Source: Halocaridina rubra | Taxonomy: Eukaryota; Arthropoda; Malacostraca; Decapoda; Atyidae | Assembly (NCBI GenBank): GCA_037179515.1 | Contig: JAXCGZ010015151.1 | Coordinates: 97,501 to 161,500 of the forward strand | DNA: 64,000 bases | Reading direction: 5' to 3' | In this document: positions 13,293 to 36,836 of the stretch, piece after piece | Layout of the letters: the number at the start of each line of letters is the position of its first letter | Position numbering within the stretch: the first letter of the stretch is position 1 | The notes under the pieces: model-generated | The model's database searches: none | The model's input: the letters and a program-made list of their open reading frames with translations, nothing else | What the model was told of the DNA's origin: nothing | Translations under genes and position numbers: made by a program

Positions 13293-15523
13293 TAGTACTT
13301 TCAGCCAATTCTTTGATTAAATTGTGATATAAATAGCATATGCTTCGCCATTAACAAACCATTTCTTACCTATTGACAATTATGGGAGGTTAAGAAGACT
13401 TCTCTTGTAGGTCTCCCATATCTTTACTATTTCTTAAGTCTTGACAATAAATTGATATAACTTCACATACTTTATTTCACAAACATTTTCTTTTCTTTCC
13501 ATAAATCACTTTTTCTATTCATTTTCCATATATAAATCACATTTACTAATCCTTTTTCATCTATTTCAATATTCCTAAATATAATTAAAGTTAATATCAC
13601 ATTCATTTAATACTGTATTAAAATTTTTAAGAAAATAGAAAATTATCATGGAAACTTTCTCAATTTTATTTTTTCTTGTTTTGTGTCACTATTAGTCCCA
13701 AGTATAGAAAGGGACAGAATGTGACTGGGAAAGAAAGGCTAGATTCCATTCGTCCACCATGGTCCCATCTGGGCATCTTGAAATGCAGTGAATTATATTG
13801 AGGAGCCGTTGAAAAGGCTTTCCCCTCCCTTAAATAGTACTTTACCAGTAAATAGAAGAAGAAAACGTGCTTGTTTACGAATATAGTCCAGAAACACTTA
13901 GTAAAATATGCTGTTACATTGTTGACTACATTTAAATGGAGGAATTATCATTAAAATTTGAATTTGTTATGTATATGAAGAGTAAAAGTAATAAATCAAT
14001 TTGGAACCAAAACAGTGACATACTCCCATGATAACTATGTATTGGACCTAACTTCTCAATGGCACTCCCAGACCAAGATGCAGTAATCTACGTTCATTAA
14101 TGAAGGGCTTGCATGTACTTGCATATCAGATTGTTCTGGCTGATGGTTTTGTCTGTCTAATACTAGGTACACAACTTTTCCTGTCAAATGGGCACGTTAG
14201 AGGGCTCTGTCACACTTCTAGTATGATTTAAACGAATGAATGTTAAACTGAACTGAGATGCTGCACTTTGTACATTACACTTGTTACCTCATTGAGAAAC
14301 TACAGTCGTTTGGCTTGATAAAATTAACCATGGAAGCATTGTCACTATTTTAAGGACTTGCTGCTGTTACTAAAAGGGTTAATGTGTACGTTCACACCAG
14401 TCAAGAGAGGAAAAAATCCAGTTAAATTTATTATGATGGGTTAGGCTAGTTCAGCCTGTTTAGATATCTTGATGATTGAAGCCGTTTAGTGGTTTTAAGT
14501 ATTTCGCTTCACTCGGTGGGGGTGTCAAAGTAAACATATACCAGTTAAAGATGTTTCTTTTACCAGTTTTCTAATCCTATGTCATATTTGTATTGCATGA
14601 ATATCATTCACTGGACATGCTTTAATTGTATGGAGCACAGACCAATTTTTGAAATATGACCCTTTTTATATACAGTATTAAACACACAATGAGTTTATAA
14701 AATAATATTGTATAAAATAAAACTTTATTTACTCTAAAATTATGATTATATCACATTATACACTACAGATACTCCCTAGTTTGGGCATATGACCACAAAT
14801 TTGATCCTAAGATAAAGGTTTTTAACCTAACTTAATCTCCCAAGCATCGTTCTGTAGTTATGAATTAGGAGTTATACTGCGAGTTATATTTTCATACCAC
14901 CTCTGGGGTTTCTAACAAAGTAGAGTCGTGAAGAGCATCCAGCATATATTCCCCAGCTTTAACCAGTCTGTGTCCATTCCCATAGGAATTTATACTCACA
15001 AAAGGGCATTATTGTTTTTAGGAATTTAATTACATTTCTAGATTGGTAGTTTATAATATGAACCAATTTGCAAGAGCCAGATCTTCATTTTGATCTTTTT
15101 TTTTTTTTTTTTTTTTAACAATTATGGCGTCAGAATATTGTAATCACAAAACCTATGTGCTTAGGGTAAAATTGTATATTCAGTATACAAATGTTATGTC
15201 AAGTAATTACTAAATGCCATCATCAGTAATTAACAGGTATTTGATATGCTTAACCACCTAATAAGCAGAAACATAGCTTGGAATTATATAGGTAGCTTAT
15301 ATTATGTTTTTAAATTATCAGGAGAAATAAAAGTATCATGTATTGAGAAATATACCAGGAACATATCACCTACTGTCTCATTGCTGGTGTCACATACAAT
15401 CAAAATTTTATGATGCCAGAATTTACATGAAATTTTGATAATTTTTTTTCTATTACTATTAAACTTTGTAGCTTTTGGTATTAATTACAGTTTTTACCAT
15501 TACTAGAGTATATTGCTTTTATA
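13293..15523. other. Gene-poor AT-rich region
   Basis: No supported coding region. A weak reverse SINE family A trace (tgtcactattagtcccaag) is near 13683-13740, and a 20-base T run is near 15097-15116. The remainder is unique-looking AT-rich DNA upstream of the mariner-like element. Confidence 0.45.
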
Positions 15524-16800
15524 CATGGTACGGCAGAAATACCTCCCACATTTTAAAGGTTAATGAAAGGAAAAAGAAACAAAATTCATTAAAAATAAAT
15601 TTCATTATTGTTTAACCAAAGGGTTAAAAAGTTTATTCATTTGGTTATAAAAATTACATCCTCCAAATGGTGGCCTCTATTCACTATACACTGCTGTAGA
15701 CGATTTCTGAAGTTTTCCATCACTCAAAGAGTCATTCCAGGTGGTACTTCTTCAGTCTTTTGATGAATAGCGTTCTTTAATTCTTCATTGGTACCCGTCG
15801 ATGTTTGTAGACCTCAGCTTTCGAGTAACCCCAGAGAAAATATTCACAGGTTGAGGTCGGGCGAGTGTGCAGGCTATCCAATGTCACTGCGTAACGAAAT
15901 CAGAAATGCCATTGAACTTGTGTGTTTGGTGGCTCGATCCTGATTGTGAAGGTCAATTACTTTTGGTTCTAGAAATGTCTGCAGCATCTCCACATACCAG
16001 TCAGGTGCTACTAGAACTGAGTGGTTTCTCTCCTCAAAAAAATAAGGGCCCCATACACCTCCTAAGTTCGAAACTGCGCACCATACAGTCACTCGTTCAC
16101 TGTGTCGAGGTCTTCCATGAAGCTGTCTAGGGTTATATTCCGCCCAATAACGAAAATATTGCTTATTCATGCAGCCTGAAAGATGAAAGTGAGCTTCATT
16201 ACTTGTGAGAAGAACAGCATTTGCAGGAACATTTTGAAGGATATCGTCACAGCATGACAAGCGAACTTCCCAGTCGCGTTCGTGCAGCTTCTGAGCAATC
16301 ATTAATTTGTATGGATGGAACTCCAGATAAGTGTGTAGAATTCTTCTGACTGCTTGATTAGACAATTCCAAGACAGAAGCATGTTTACGAGCTGAACTTG
16401 TAGGAGACTGACCAACAGAAAGTCTCACAGCTTGAACTCTTTCTGAAATTCGAGCGATTCAAGGTCTTCCAGGTGGCTTTCATTTAAGTGCTGAATCTTT
16501 GGCTCTGAAAATTGCAACCCATAGCAGTATTGTTTTTCTATCCAGAACAGCATCATTCAGACCTAACACGTAATGAATTTGAAAAGCTGTGTTTCAATCA
16601 CAGATTCACCATTCTTCAAAAACGATTCTACAGCAACAGCACAATGTGCATCAGTCCAAACCATATTGCTAAATTAGGGTATCTGAAAAAAAATGGTACG
16701 TCATTAGCGAAATGAAGACATCATTGGAATTTGCATAAGTTAATTAGCAACACATAGGTGAAAGTTTAAAATATGGGAGGTATTTCTGCCGCACCCTGAA
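15524..16800 (-). mobile_element. Tc1/mariner-like element (decayed)
   Basis: Inverted ends: the left end reads CATGGTACGGCAGAAATACC and the right end in reverse complement reads CAGGGTGCGGCAGAAATACC, both continuing TCCCA and then ATTTTAAA-like sequence. TA dinucleotides flank the element (15522-15523; 16801-16802), as expected for Tc1/mariner insertion. A length of about 1.28 kb is typical of the superfamily. Confidence 0.85.
15690..16664 (-). pseudogene. Mariner-like transposase pseudogene (HTH + DDE)
   Basis: The minus-strand start ATG at 16662-16664 opens MVWTDAHCAVAVESFLKNGE, the helix-turn-helix N-terminal domain seen in an arthropod mariner lineage. After frameshifts near 16560 and 16430 the frame gives ASVLELSNQAVRRIL, then TSNEAHFHLSG (the SDEAHF motif, with the catalytic Asp replaced by Asn), VTVWCAVSNLGGVWGPYFFE, and DRATKHTS around the second catalytic Asp. 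A frameshift near 15874 precedes CEYFLWGYSKAEVY, the region just after the last catalytic residue. Several frame breaks and a lost catalytic residue make it non-functional. Confidence 0.85.
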
Positions 16801-16802
16801 TA

Positions 16803-17197
16803 TTAATTCACTAAAATATCATTGCATACGTATTCAGGAATTCCAATACACATCTGTAATAAATGGGTCAATTACCCCATAAAACCCATATGAAATTGTA
16901 ATGGGTCTTACTAATTAAAGTTGCCGGTATGAAGTGTCTTAATTATTTAACTCTAACTGTAACCAGTTAACATATATGTGTAGTCATGACATTAATGATA
17001 TATTTACATGTGATGGATTTTGTGTGAACTTGAATTAGGACTTTGTCAAAATATATTTTAGTCTTACTAATTTATAAAACATTAAAACACCTGTATGAAA
17101 TCAAATCTAACAGAAGTAGGCCAGTTTTTTCAGATATTTAACCTTTATTCCTTTGGCCCTCACTTACCTTGAAAGTGTTGATAGAGACTTTCTCGAC
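16803..17197. other. Upstream region of the cyclophilin-like gene
   Basis: Non-coding, AT-rich. An acceptor-like ttttttcag at 17125-17133 could open an exon in frame with the MENYT start, so the gene may have an additional 5' exon that I could not place. Confidence 0.4.
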
Positions 17198-19027
17198 ATG
17201 GAAAATTACACCATTGGAAGCACTGAAGATGATGTTAATATTGATATGATACAGGACAATATGGCTGCCATTGGCATCTCTTTCAGTGAATTTGACCATA
17301 GGCCAATCAGGGTTGGTTTATTTCTTTTACTTTTATCATCACATTTTTGACGTTTTTGTACTCAGGGCTGTGTAGACCTTTTTTTAATGGCCATTTGTCT
17401 ATCAGTTATATATGTTTTATTTGATATAATATTGACATTTTATTTTTTTATCTGCCTAACTTGTTCCCTTGGTCTCACATTATATATACCAATATATTAC
17501 TATAAGTGTTAATTTTGTGTTTAGTCTGTTCATAATAGTAAACTTGTTTTTGGTTACAATATGCAAGATTTTTATGTCTACAGATCAATGATTTATGGTG
17601 CATGCATCCCCATATACAAAACATTATTAATCTTGAACGCATGTACGTCCTTCATGCTGATAAAGTGAGGTATGGAAAGCTGGCTCTTCATTTGAGAAAG
17701 CTGTGTCTTCATCGCTTCAAGGAAGAAAAGCCACCTAGTCATGCTTATATTGTGGAGGTAAGATATTATAATGCATTTTTTCCTGGAAAAAGTTAACCCC
17801 TTAATTCACACACATACTGGAACAATAACCCCCCCTTAATGGACCTATTTTGCTACATTAAAAATTTCATTCTGGGTCACAGATTTTGTTCGTATTTCTG
17901 TTAGGCTTCAACTCTGCAGGAAACTAAGTATCTGTAGTTGTTTAATTTTGACAAATGTCACTGGCCCTGCATACAATCTCTAGGCCATACAAAAATTACA
18001 AATTAAAAAAAGTTTACAAGCCTGTGTCAACGCGTGTTCAAAGCTCAAAATACAGAAACGGTTATATCCAGGATAATCCATTATTGGGCTAATAAACTTG
18101 AAACCTTAATTCTCTTTATTAAACTTGGACTTCAGAAGGATGTAAGGTGAGATGGTATTTCTCTTAGCTTCTGTTCTTTGCATATAATATTTTAAAAATG
18201 TAATACAGGTATATATTTGTTAGTATAAGAAGTCATACACTTTAGGAAGTATTTATATGAGAAAGGTGCTTGGGAAAAAAAGTGAATTAAAGAAGTCCTG
18301 TTTCTGTGGTAATCTATTGGCTGTGTACGTGATTATCTGCATCTCATGCCTCGTACAATGTAACTTCCTTGTTTTAAGCATTTGAAACAGCAAAATTTTA
18401 AAAAGTTTGATCTAATTGAGTTATCAGGAGCTTATATAAAAAAATTTATAATCAAAAGTATTTATACATATTATTTTGACCTTCCAGTATAATGAAGTCA
18501 TGAATTTGATTGATCCTAACTCAAGACTGGCATTTTTGGACATCAGCACTCGCTCAGCTTTCATAGGACGACTGTACATAAGATTGTCACCAAACTCCGA
18601 AGCAGCTATACAGTTTATGCTACTCTCTTTGGCTGAATTGAAGCACACATATGCTGACACCAGTCTACTGCACATGTGGATGCATAATAAAGACAGAGAA
18701 TATATTCAATTTGGAGATTATGAATTGAACACTGGACAAGGGGGACCTGGAATTGTTCCAGGTCTAGCTAACGCTGGAGTTTACAATAAGCCGTGGCGTG
18801 CAGGAACAGTATGGGGTTTCCTCAACAAGAGTTCTGTAGCCGGCCAGTTCTTTATTTTGACCAGAGATATTCCCAGAGAAGTGTTGACGGCAGCTGCTTA
18901 CGGCATGGTTGAAGATGGCTTTCCAGCACTAGAAAAGTTGGCGAGATATTGTGATGGAGGTTGCGATATTACAGATATTTTTATCAAGGACTGTGGTATG
19001 GTTTTAAACACATCCTTGTTCCAATAG
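17198..19027 (+). CDS. Divergent cyclophilin-domain protein, probably inactive PPIase (PPIL6-like)
   Basis: Three exons of consistent phase 0: 17198-17311 (donor AGG/GTTGGT), 17584-17757 (acceptor ctacag, donor GAG/GTAAGA) and 18488-19027 (acceptor ttccag), giving 275 residues from the ATG at 17198 (context gacATGg). The final exon resembles a cyclophilin: FLDISTRSAFIGRLYIRLSP matches the first strand pair, YELNTGQGGPG the QGGDF...GTGG segment, GQFFILTRDI the SQFFI strand and IFIKDCGMVL the C-terminal strand. The FHR catalytic arginine motif and the usual Trp are missing, so isomerase activity is unlikely. FLDI upstream of the domain recalls the divergent PPIL6 group; this is a resemblance from memory. 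The N-terminal 96 residues are unrecognised. An extra 5' exon is possible. The gene converges on EF2. Confidence 0.72.
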
Positions 19028-19229
19028 ACAACAATATGTAAATAAGGGTTGATATTAACTGATTGGTATTAACAAAAAATTACTGATAAGAACATTGTGA
19101 TATGGTAGGAATACTGTATAACATTATTTTTTCCGACAGTGGCAGATTTTAATCACAGCCTTATTTCAGCAGGAAAAACAAAGTGATGTAGAGTATATTG
19201 TCGTTTTTACAGCAAAAACATTACTGGTG

Positions 19230-19235
19230 AATAAA
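19230..19235 (+). terminator. Candidate poly(A) signal of the cyclophilin-like gene
   Basis: AATAAA about 200 bases after the stop codon at 19025-19027, on the same strand. It is the first canonical signal downstream. Confidence 0.5.
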
Positions 19236-20439
19236 CTTTAAACTGTTCAGTTTTGTCTAATATAAACAACTTTGGCTAACTTTTCGCCCATAAGAATGAA
19301 ATGACACATTTCCAGAAAATTATCTCTTAGGGAAATTGCTCCTTCATGTATGATAAGGAACTTGCTTTGACCTTGTACAAGCCTATTGGACATAACTCAT
19401 GAATATAGACCTAAAAGAAATTGAAATACTACCTCATACCTATATAAGTTTTATATATATTCTGTGATACTGAAAATATAAATACATGTATCATAGTGTC
19501 TTCGAAGTGATCCTTCAAGGTTGAGAATAATGGTTTATACTTTATTTATCAACTTTTGCTGGACTGCAGAACATAGACACCAATGTATGCGTGTAACGTG
19601 TACCTGATGTTGCGTACCAAAGAGCACATGATATACGAATTAAACAGCTGATTTTGATAGCAAGGAAGGAAAGATGATCGGAGCAGACGGGTCTTGTGCA
19701 GCCTCATTCCACCCTCATAGCTGTTGTGTTTGTGTTAACATTCCAGTTTTTAATAAATCATACTGATGATACTTAAGTATTGTGACTGCAGTGGGCAATA
19801 TATATGTGACTGCAATGAGTGATACTGTATATTTATTGCAAACAATTGAACAGGTATAGGTAAGCATTTCATCATATGAAAGGCGCTAGTAACATATATT
19901 TCCACTTCATATTAGTATAGAAATATGCAATGAGCATTAATGTACCCGTGTAACATATTTTATAAATATATTAAAAACAGTAACTGTGTTGATTAAACGA
20001 ATAAAAATGTGTAAATGGTAGAGCATTTAGTTTAAATCACTTCTATGCTTTATAAAATGCTGAAATGTATTGGATAAAAACAGTAAATATATTTAATGCA
20101 TTAATGTGCAACCTAATTTTGTATTTTTCTTCACTTTTAAGTTTAACAAATTGTTCTGTTCTTTCCTCTGCCTTTTATGAGAAGAGCAGATACAAACACC
20201 ATCCCTCTGTAGGTTTGAATTAGGAACAATGCTGAAAGAACAGCCTTGATGCATTCACTTTTGCCAACACTTACCAGGGATCGGGCACACCAGTCGTACC
20301 AAGCCTCTCCTTTTGATATAAATCCCTCAATTATTATTGTATCTAGGAATTGCTGTACTGCTCAGATTCGAAGGTCCAAGGCTTTATAAGAGGGAAAGTT
20401 GATGACCTTAACTCCTCTCCCATTGACAAATTTTTCTGG
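19236..20439. other. Intergenic AT-rich region
   Basis: No open frame of substance. Contains the possible remainder of the cyclophilin-like 3' UTR and unique-looking AT-rich DNA up to a degenerate LINE. Confidence 0.45.
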
Positions 20440-22127
20440 TCCTTAGCCAAAAATCCTCTGTAATTCAAGCTTTCGCTCTTGCAATCATTCTGATGGTTCT
20501 ATAGCTTGTTCTCCCACTGACATTTTCTGCCAACTCTTCCGTAAAAGATTCTAAAGACGAACAAGGCATTTGGTCCCAATGGTATCCCTGCGAGGTTCCT
20601 TAAGGAGTTTGTAGATGAACCGTCTCCCGTGCTTTGCCGTCTTTTTCACCTCATTCTCTCAACCAGTATCTATTCATCTTGGAAGCATGCTCTAGTGCAA
20701 CCTGTTCCAAACTAAAGACCTATTGCCCTAACCTCTCCTGTCGCTAGTTTTCAAAAGTTTGCTCAATGCTTACTTTTTGAAATGTCTTGAGTCTAACTTA
20801 TTTCCAGTCACCAGTACGGTTCTGCAAGGTAAGATCTACTGGTGACCTCCTGTCCAATCTTGCTCATGTATGGTCATCTGCTCTTGAGAAACTATGGGGA
20901 ATCCTTTGTCGTCGCCCGTGATATCTCAAGGCTTTTGACAGTCTGGCACAAAGGCTTTGTTGGCCAAACTCCCTGCCTATGGCCTTACCCCTTCTCTCTC
21001 TTCTCTGATTCTCATTTTCTTTCTGACCATTTTATATCGGTGGTTGTTGACGGTGCAACATCTAGCCCATTCCCTTTTACCAGTGGTATTCCACAAAGCT
21101 CTGTTCCTTCTCTTCATCAATGATATTCAGTCCCCATATTCCTTTGCCGAAGATTCTACCTTTCCTTTTCCTCTGCCTTTTCTTCACAAACTTCATATGC
21201 TACTTTTAATCAGTCTCATATCACTGTTTCCTCTACTCTCAACTCCAATTTGTAGAGTATCTGAGTGGGACGCCCAAAATTTACTTAGAATTTTATGCCT
21301 CCTAAACACAGGTTCTGGCTATCTCTATTTTTGTCTCCTCCTGATAGCCCTATCGCCTTCAAAAGTAACAAAATTTACACTTTAATTCTATCAACATATT
21401 AGGAATCCATATAGCCTGTAACTTGTCTTGGAGGAATCACACAATCCAAATTTCTAAATCTGCGTCCAAAAACTTGGGAGTTCTGTTCATATTAGTTATT
21501 ACTTTTAACGTTTTACAGTTACTTAAACTCTATAAAAGGTCTTATCCATCCCTGTTTAGAATACTGCTCACATATCTGGGGTGCTGCTTCTTATACTTCT
21601 CTCCTTGATAGGCTTGAATGTAAGGCAGTCAGACTCATTAATGACCCTTCTCTTACTTCTAATCTGGATTCTCTCTCTTCACCGTAATGTATCATCCCTT
21701 TTTCTTTTGTGTCGCTACTGTGATAAGTTGGGGAGTTGCAACCCTCCCCCACTACTGAGGCCACGTAACACTCAAGCGGCCTCATCTCACAGGCATTGTG
21801 TGGAGATTTATAGCTTGCGGATTGGTTGGTATAGCAACTGCTTCTTCCCATGTACCTCCAAACTCTGGAACCCTCTTCCTCCTTCCATCTTTCCTAATTC
21901 TTATAACCTATCTTCCTTCAAAAATTGGATCTATCATCATCTCATGGTCTAATCCTGCCATTTCTCTAGGTCCTCAGTACTTTTGACTATTTCAGTCAGT
22001 CCTTTCCCTTTATGTATTATTACCTCACCTCTGCCTTGTCCATGAACTTTTTCTTTTCCCTCGTGCCTGCACCTTAATTGATGAGGGCAGTTTTTTATTG
22101 CCTGTCCTGGTCTTTTATTAAAAAATA
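20440..22127 (+). pseudogene. Degenerate jockey-like LINE reverse transcriptase (copy 2, longest)
   Basis: Scattered frames over 1.7 kb follow a non-LTR reverse transcriptase: a segment before the RT core near 20560-20700, RT-like stretches near 20840-21130 (including a SGIPQSSV-like relic of the G-[IV]-PQG-S motif), VSEWDAQN near 21255, and CLEYCSHIW-like and LSLHRNVSSLFLLCRYCDKL pieces near 21540-21740. Stops and frameshifts occur about every 100 codons or less. The end has GATGAGGGCAG and an A-rich tail. Its last 700 bases align with copies at 5690 and 44729. Confidence 0.75.
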
Positions 22128-23210
22128 ATAATTTGCTACCCATGCAAAATTTTCTATATATTTCATTAATCCCATATTTACTCTACTGCCCAGTCCACTT
22201 AAGGCCAACGTCTTTTCTAATTTCATCATGGAAACATATTAAAGTATTCCTGTCTCCTTATTCCTATATATACTTGACCTATCAGCACAGTATGACATTC
22301 AGTTCGTTGTACTTGCTTGAAGCCACACCTCTGGCTCAAACCAATGTCTGGTGGAACCAACGGCCTCCTTTCTTATCACGTGTCCATAACTCGCGTCTGG
22401 AATGCTTCAGATATGAGCTCACCATTCTTCTAACAATCCATATTAGTTCTTTAACCCTTCTGTATTATGACACATTTTAATATCTTGATAATTCTCCAGC
22501 CAACAGATATCACCATTCAAGAAATTGTATTCCAGCTACCACTAGGTATTGGAATGACTTGCCTAGCCATGTTGTCAAGCCAATGGAACTTTAAAAATTT
22601 TACATATGCAAAGTAATTTTATTAGGCAGTCATTGCTGATAAATTTTTAAAATCAAAGTGGAATAATGCCAGTTTTGCAATACAGGGTTGTACAATTTTA
22701 TCTAATTTCATGTTTTTATCTTCTTTTCCTCACCGTGTTACTTCCCCTGCTGGAGCCATCTATTGAAGTCTTCGACTTTTCCAGCTGGGCTTGTTGCTTG
22801 ACTATCTCACACCTACCTAGATATCCTATATTATACCCAGAATGAAAGTAAAGCCTCTTCTTTGCTTTGCCTTAAATTCTGAACCTCTCCTCAGAGCTTC
22901 ACAGCTTTAGCTCCCTACGTTGCACTTACCTATTATTCCAAACACACCACATTTCTATATCCTCCTACATATTCAACATAAAGCTATTCCCTAACGTCTC
23001 TGCATCACTTCAGTTATTATAAAATTATTTTCCATTACCTCTGCACCACCAAATCTGGTTTCAATCGGAAAATCCTTTTTTTCTATGAGATTTTCCTAGA
23101 AAACCTTTACCAGAATAATTGAAAGCTAATGAATCAAAAATCAACATCGGAATGGCACTCAAAATCTACAACTTATGCAAGGAAATAAAGAAATACATCT
23201 CTTACCTTCA
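22128..23210. other. Intergenic region between LINE relic and EF2
   Basis: No supported gene. Short open frames here lack any recognisable domain. The EF2 3' UTR begins from the right at about 23215. Confidence 0.45.
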
Positions 23211-23216
23211 TTTATT
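23211..23216 (-). terminator. EF2 poly(A) signal
   Basis: AATAAA on the minus strand about 105 bases after the EF2 stop codon, giving a short 3' UTR as is usual for a translation-factor mRNA. Confidence 0.65.
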
Positions 23217-23320
23217 CAGAGTAATCACATTTTCAAGCACGTAAATGTAAATAAAACCTTAAAATAATAGAATCCATTATTATAATTATATTTCGTGTTG
23301 TAGAATAATCTCTTGCGTGA

Positions 23321-33741
<10,421 letters not shown>

Positions 33742-33744
<3 letters not shown>

Positions 33745-33818
33745 ATTGGATGTTTATGGATAAAGTCCTCACAAAATAACAACACTATCTGGGCGTATGT
33801 TGGAAAACGCCGAAAAGG
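33742..33818 (-). promoter_or_regulatory. EEF2: EF2 exon 1: TOP-like 5' UTR and start codon
   Basis: Minus strand: CCTTTTCGGCG near 33818 resembles the 5'-terminal oligopyrimidine start (C followed by pyrimidines) that marks mRNAs of translation machinery for growth-dependent control. About 75 bases later stands ATG followed directly by donor GTCAGT. The next exon begins with codon 2 (GTG). The arrangement with an isolated ATG exon is inferred; no transcript is available to me. Confidence 0.6.
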
Positions 33819-34988
<1,170 letters not shown>

Positions 34989-36088
34989 TGTCTTGAATAT
35001 ATTTCAAGACAGTTTATTTCTACGTACATTATGTAAGTGTTATTTTGCATATAGTTTCGTTTATTGTAACGTAAGTGCATGAATGTATACTTTTAGACTT
35101 AGCATGTATACTTATTAAGTTCTATCATGTATACACGTATATTCGTATGTATAATGTGTAGTTTATTAGGGAGGCTGGCCGTAGAAGACGTGGAGAAAGG
35201 AATGTAGGTCACTAATGGATTTTAGCCATTAACCTTTCACCTCCTTGATAACGCTTATTGCATCGCCTCGTTGAACAAAGAACTGTTGTAAGCAAGTCAT
35301 AACTCAACTTAGTCCTAGTACCAAGGACCCCGACAAACTAGAGGAGTTTGTGGGACTTTCTTACAAAAGTTAGTTGCTGTCGTGAGATGCTACGAGGCAC
35401 TCATTTTTACTGTGTTTGTTGACAGTACTTATAAGTTTGTTAAAGAGTACTTAGTGGTACTCGTGAGATGATACGAGACACTCATGTTTAGTGTGTTCAT
35501 TGACAGTACTTATAAGTTTGTTAAAGAGTACTTAGTGGTACTCGTGAGATGATACGAGACACTCATGTTTACTGTGTTCATTGACAGTACTTATAAGTTA
35601 AATTTTTGTTGTTCTCGTGGGGCATTACGAGACACTCAAGTAGAAGAACGTGATAGAGATCTGTGGATCAGAAGATACGTTTTTGATTCGGAGTCCCGTG
35701 ATTGCTGACGACATCAGGGTTGTCCGGAGAGATGAGTACAGATTCATTGTATTTCTAACAATATTTATAACTACGTGTGAGGGACAGAATGAGCTCATTT
35801 AATTGAACACTCGTAGGTAGAATGTATGTTAGAAAATGTATTATTCTGTATGAGGAAGTTTGAATTTAAGGTGAGGAGAGTTTATTTAAATATTCACATA
35901 TCAGCAGTTCATAAACCCCCATATAAAATATTTGCATGTATGTTTATGCATGTAATATTAATTATATTTTATTGGTAGAGGATTTAATTTTGAGATCGTG
36001 GTAGGCCTCTACTGAAGCCGTGTCAGGATTTCCGAATTTAGGGGGTTATAAGATCGAAGGGTAAATAACACACAGGAAATTCTCCACA
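34989..36088 (+). repeat. 5' LTR of the BEL/Pao element
   Basis: Starts TGTCTTGAAT (itself a small inverted repeat, cttgaatatatttcaag) and ends tctccaca. Between about 35420 and 35590 it holds two 81-base tandem units (acttataagtttgttaaaga ... cattgacagt) with a diverged relative upstream. An older single-unit version is at 10357-11219/13179-13292. Confidence 0.92.
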
Positions 36089-36093
36089 GCTTT

Positions 36094-36111
36094 TGGTCCT
36101 TCGAACCGGAT
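36094..36111 (+). other. Primer-binding site, complementary to tRNA-Tyr 3' end
   Basis: TGGTCCTTCGAACCGGAT lies five bases after the LTR end. Its reverse complement ends TCGAAGGACCA, matching the acceptor end of eukaryotic tRNA-Tyr (recalled as CCGGCTCGAAGGA plus CCA) with one mismatch. tRNA identity is from memory. Confidence 0.75.
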
Positions 36112-36836
36112 GAGAATTGGTGTGGTAGTGGTGAAAATAGTGTACATTTTAGATAAGCTCCCACCTTGTAAGAAGTTAGTGCAAAACTCTACGGTTAAAA
36201 TCGTCCACATTTCAGCGAAAACAGGGAGGAGCATTGCATGTATTTGCATGAATATTGCAAATATAACTTTGAAATTTAAATGGTTGTTGAAATAAATAAG
36301 AGAACCCATTTCCCACGTGGATAAAGCGTTTCTCTATCTGTGGAAACGAAATATACTTTCGTAGTTGAGCGTCCATTAAGTAATTTGGATATTAGTACCC
36401 AATTTCGGCTGGGTGAACAGTGGTTTTTAGGGATTTGTGTGTTTACATATTTCCCATTTAACGATATCTAGAATGTCGTATTGATTCCTTTGTTTACGTA
36501 AATAAACAGAAGGTAGTGACCCACCTACTGCTAGGTGCACAGTGTCGTTTGAGGAACAGTGTGGTTTGCATTACACTTTCCATTTACTGTTGCTGACTTA
36601 ACAGTGTCGTTTAATTGATGAAAAGTGTGTTTTACACTTTGAGGATTGGCGTCATAATTGACGGAATTAAATAACTGTATGTTATTATCTTGAAATTTGG
36701 AAGATTGTCCTTTGATACTCTTTACAGAGTGAATGTTTGTTGCATTGTGGATGTATAAAGAAGATCGTGGATTCTTTGATGATAAAATTGCATCAACTAT
36801 TTGTTTGTTGTTTTATGTTCTATTTACTTTCTCAAT

